DNA of 22,480 nt from Actinomycetes bacterium. Its GTDB lineage: Bacteria > Actinomycetota > Actinomycetes > Actinomycetales > Cellulomonadaceae. The stretch spans positions 1-22,480 of the forward strand of contig JAEWEI010000167.1 of NCBI GenBank assembly GCA_023389545.1, in the 5' to 3' direction. The notes beneath the pieces were generated by a model. The model saw nothing but the letters and a program-made list of their open reading frames with translations. It was not told where the DNA came from and ran no database searches. Made by a program: the position numbers and the translations under genes. Of this stretch, positions 20,601 through 22,480 are shown piece after piece (the stretch's first letter is position 1; each line of letters begins with the position of its first letter).

Positions 20601-20780
20601 GTGAAGTCGAAGTCGAAGCCTGCCACGGGGAGATGATGGCCGAGAGCGGGTGTGCGCGACCCGATGCGCGCCGGGTGCGGCGTGGTCAGCAGATGGTCAG
20701 CACCCGAGTCGAAGCGCTTCGGCGTTGCCGGTTGTCGGCAGACGATGCACGCTGTAGCCCTCGTCCCAATGGAGGGCACC

Positions 20781-21347
20781 ATGGGCAAGCTGATCTACGC
20801 GGCCAACATCTCGCTCGACGGGTTCCTGGAGGACGAGTCGGGCTCGTTCGACTGGTCTGTGCCTGACGAAGCCGTGCACGCGTTCTGGAACGAGCACGAG
20901 AGCCGCATCGGCACGTCCCTCTATGGGCGCCGGATGTACGAGGCGATGCGTGTCTGGGAAGACGACGACTGGCTGACGGACGCGCCTGCGGTGGTCCGGG
21001 ACTACGCGCCCATCTGGCGCGACACCGACAAGATCGTCTACTCCTCCTCACTCACCGACGTCTCGACGGCGCGCACGACGATCGAGCGGGCCTTCGATCC
21101 GGAGGCGGTGCGACGGCTCAAAGAGACATCTGGCTTTGATCTGAGCATCGGGGGGGCCGGGATTGCGGCGGAGGCGTTCCGGCATGGCCTGGTCGACGAG
21201 TGCGTGCTGCTGCTCTACCCGGTCTCTGTGGGCGGCGGAAAGCCGGCGCTGCCTCGGGGTGTGCGGCTCGACCTTGCGCTGCTGGAGCAGCGGCGATTCG
21301 AGAGCGGCGTGATCTACGTGCGCCACGCGGTACGCAACGCCGCCTGA
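20781..21347 (+). CDS. Dihydrofolate-reductase-family protein (RibD C-terminal fold)
   Basis: A 188-residue protein of the DHFR/RibD-C superfamily. The N-terminus GKLIYAANISLDGFLEDESG, the segment SLYGRRMYEAMRVWEDD, the nucleotide-binding GFDLSIGGAGIAAEAFRHGLVDE and LLLYPVSVGGGKPALP are typical. Such proteins bind NADPH and reduce unknown, pterin- or riboflavin-precursor-like substrates; they are not the housekeeping DHFR. GGAGGG at 20771-20776 precedes the ATG at 20781 by 4 bases, and the typical N-terminus confirms this start. It is the last gene before the second attachment-site copy and may be cargo of the element. Confidence 0.85.
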   Translation: MGKLIYAANISLDGFLEDESGSFDWSVPDEAVHAFWNEHESRIGTSLYGRRMYEAMRVWEDDDWLTDAPAVVRDYAPIWRDTDKIVYSSSLTDVSTARTTIERAFDPEAVRRLKETSGFDLSIGGAGIAAEAFRHGLVDECVLLLYPVSVGGGKPALPRGVRLDLALLEQRRFESGVIYVRHAVRNAA

Positions 21348-21678
21348 CAACGAAGCGGTGATGGCCTGCGGGTAGGCTACGAGCCACCACGCCTGAGCGT
21401 CGGCCGTCGGCGGCCCGGCCTCTCCTGCGGTGGGTGTTGGCATCGAGTCTGCCCAGGCGCACTGTGCCTGACGTCATGACGAATCGTCGTGACAGGGCTG
21501 GATGCGGCGGACGCCCACGGGTGTCGGCGTGGGCAGCTGGATGGCGCCTGTCGCCCATGGACTGAGCACTGACCCGCGATCAGCAGGCGGGGATGCCGCA
21601 TGGTGCCTTGGGCCGTCGCCAATCGACCGCGCGACGCGCTGCGCCGCGAGGGCGGCACGGATGTACGAAGGAGGAGAT
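21348..21678. other. Intergenic region holding the distal repeat
   Basis: This 331-base stretch lacks a supported gene. It contains the tRNA-end repeat (21443-21469), then a 10-bp perfect palindrome CGTCATGACG (21472-21481). That palindrome overlaps a second inverted repeat, TCATGACG / CGTCGTGA, around AAT. The last 100 bases lead to the helicase ribosome site. No clear promoter or terminator is seen. Confidence 0.5.
21443..21469 (+). other. Putative attachment site, distal copy of the tRNA-Arg 3' end
   Basis: This copy matches 18691-18717 at 24 of 27 bases, with the exact core TCTGCCCAGGCGCAC. Just upstream, GGCA (21439-21442) continues the T-arm with a 2-base deletion. No tRNA 5' half is present, so it is not a gene. 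It marks the likely other end of a 2.75-kb inserted segment. Confidence 0.68.
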
Positions 21679-22480
21679 GTGGCTCGACCAGGTCAACGCG
21701 GGTCCGGTCGCGCGCGCTCTGACTCCGGCGCCCAGCGCCGCCGCGCACCGCGTCCCGCTGAGCAGGGGATCATCCCGGTCCTCGCCGAGGTCGCCCGCGA
21801 CGTCGACAACGCGGTGCGACGCCCGCCCACGCGTCCGGGGGTCCGCACCAAGTTCCAGGTCGTGGCGTTGCTCGTGCGCGAGGAGCGGGCGCGGGTGATG
21901 GAGGACGACACCCTGAGCTCAGCCAAGCGGGCGCAGGAGCTCAAGCGTCTCGACGGGGTGGCGACGCAGCTGGCGAAGACCGCCGCCCGGGACACCTCGC
22001 TTCTCGCGCTCCTCGCCGAGGACGCGCGGGTCACCGACGCGGCGCGCGCCTTCAAGGCGACGGTGATGCGCGCCGGCGGCATGGAGCCGCCGGAGGAGCC
22101 CGCGCCGGTAGCGCCAGCGGCGCCGGCGCCCAGCACCGCGAACCAGGTGGTGCCGCGGTCGGTCATCTCACGCCAACTCGCGAACCCGTTCCTGGCCCCC
22201 GATTACGAGGCAGCGGCCGAGCGGACCGCGACGCGGGTCCGCCGACTGGCCGGCTGGGAGCTGCTCGAACCCCTCTTCAGGTCGTTCGAGCGCGCAGCGA
22301 CCGGGGCGCCCGCCTGCATGCGGCTGCCCGATCCGCGCCCCGTGCCGACCCCCCTCGGCCGGGAGCTCATGCCGCACCAGGCCCGGGTCGTCACGGCCAC
22401 CGCACGCGGCCACCGCACGTTCCTGCTCGCCGACGAGCCCGGGCTGGGCAAGACCGCCCAGGCGCTCCTCGCCGCCCAAG
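21679..22480 (+). CDS. SNF2/DEAD-type helicase, 5' part
   Basis: This is an open frame of 267 codons running off the window. It starts at GTG 21679 with AAGGAGG (21668-21674) 4 bases upstream. The first 30 residues are basic and Arg/Pro-rich. A helical region follows (about 32-120, including AKRAQELKRLDGVATQLAKTAA), then a Pro/Ala linker (about 136-155). From about residue 225 the helicase core begins: GRELMPHQARVVTATARGHRTF, then LLADEPGLGKTAQALLAA with Walker A Lys258 and Thr259. This motif I is that of SNF2-family ATPases that remodel or translocate on DNA. The exact subgroup and partner need the missing 3' part. Confidence 0.82.
   Translation, partial: MARPGQRGSGRARSDSGAQRRRAPRPAEQGIIPVLAEVARDVDNAVRRPPTRPGVRTKFQVVALLVREERARVMEDDTLSSAKRAQELKRLDGVATQLAKTAARDTSLLALLAEDARVTDAARAFKATVMRAGGMEPPEEPAPVAPAAPAPSTANQVVPRSVISRQLANPFLAPDYEAAAERTATRVRRLAGWELLEPLFRSFERAATGAPACMRLPDPRPVPTPLGRELMPHQARVVTATARGHRTFLLADEPGLGKTAQALLAAQ

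Noticed and set aside
20202..20718. Direct repeat TCGAAGCGCT flanking the channel pseudogene (20202-20211 and 20709-20718)
   Set aside because: Only 10 bases with no extended similarity. The second copy is part of a palindrome (CGAAGCGCTTCG). Chance is likely.
20492..20788. Minus-strand 98-codon frame in the island
   Set aside because: It is largely antisense to the decayed channel segments and has no ribosome site. The channel reading explains the sequence better.
21593..21898. Plus-strand frame using ATG 21677
   Set aside because: It ends after about 75 codons with Ser/Arg-rich shadow sequence. The overlapping GTG 21679 frame stays open to the window end and reaches a helicase Walker A motif.
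1..22480. CRISPR array, insertion sequence or rRNA
   Set aside because: No regularly spaced repeats, transposase motifs with terminal repeats, or rRNA segments were seen.

Overview
The window comes from a high-GC actinobacterium. Codon third positions are almost all G or C, gene pairs are repeatedly joined by 4-bp ATGA overlaps (six in this window), and the families present fit the order Micrococcales, possibly a Cellulomonas-like genus. The taxon is inferred from style and not proven.

Layout. Positions 1-4641 hold the 3' end of a CAP/SCP-domain protein, then a minus-strand run SRPBCC, YjbR, ddaH-like, rocD (arginine/ornithine catabolism), and a divergent plus-strand aldo/keto reductase. Positions 4668-8465 are all minus strand: an FtsX-type ABC permease, its ATPase and a TetR regulator, followed by OsmC and an EcsC-like protein. 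Positions 8645-11600 are a methionine-uptake locus, metQ-metN-metI. A 28-codon leader ORF carrying Met-Met-Cys-Cys precedes it, and an 18-bp hairpin lies between metQ and metN. Positions 11747-15347 hold a secreted serine beta-lactamase-like hydrolase and a second FtsX permease/ATPase pair. Positions 15376-18496 are small genes: a 64-residue protein, a PH-like membrane protein, an HTH protein behind twin operators, a lipoprotein coupled to a small secreted protein, and a 36-residue membrane peptide.

Positions 18637-21469 are the accessory part. A tRNA-Arg(CCT) gene at 18637-18709 has its 3' end repeated (24 of 27 bases) at 21443-21469. This suggests the two attachment sites of a 2.75-kb integrated element or its remnant. 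Between them lie a small ORF, a winged-helix/nucleotidyltransferase plus HEPN-like pair resembling a toxin-antitoxin module with its own AT-rich operator, a decayed voltage-gated ion-channel pseudogene, and a DHFR/RibD-C-type reductase. No integrase is visible. After the second repeat, the 5' part of a large SNF2-type helicase gene runs off the window.

The best leads are the Met/Cys leader ahead of metQ, the tRNA-flanked island with its NTase/HEPN pair and pseudogene, the apparently frameshifted secreted-protein/lipoprotein pair, and the twin GTCAA-N7-TTGAC sites ahead of the HTH gene. All family calls come from reading motifs; no database search was possible.
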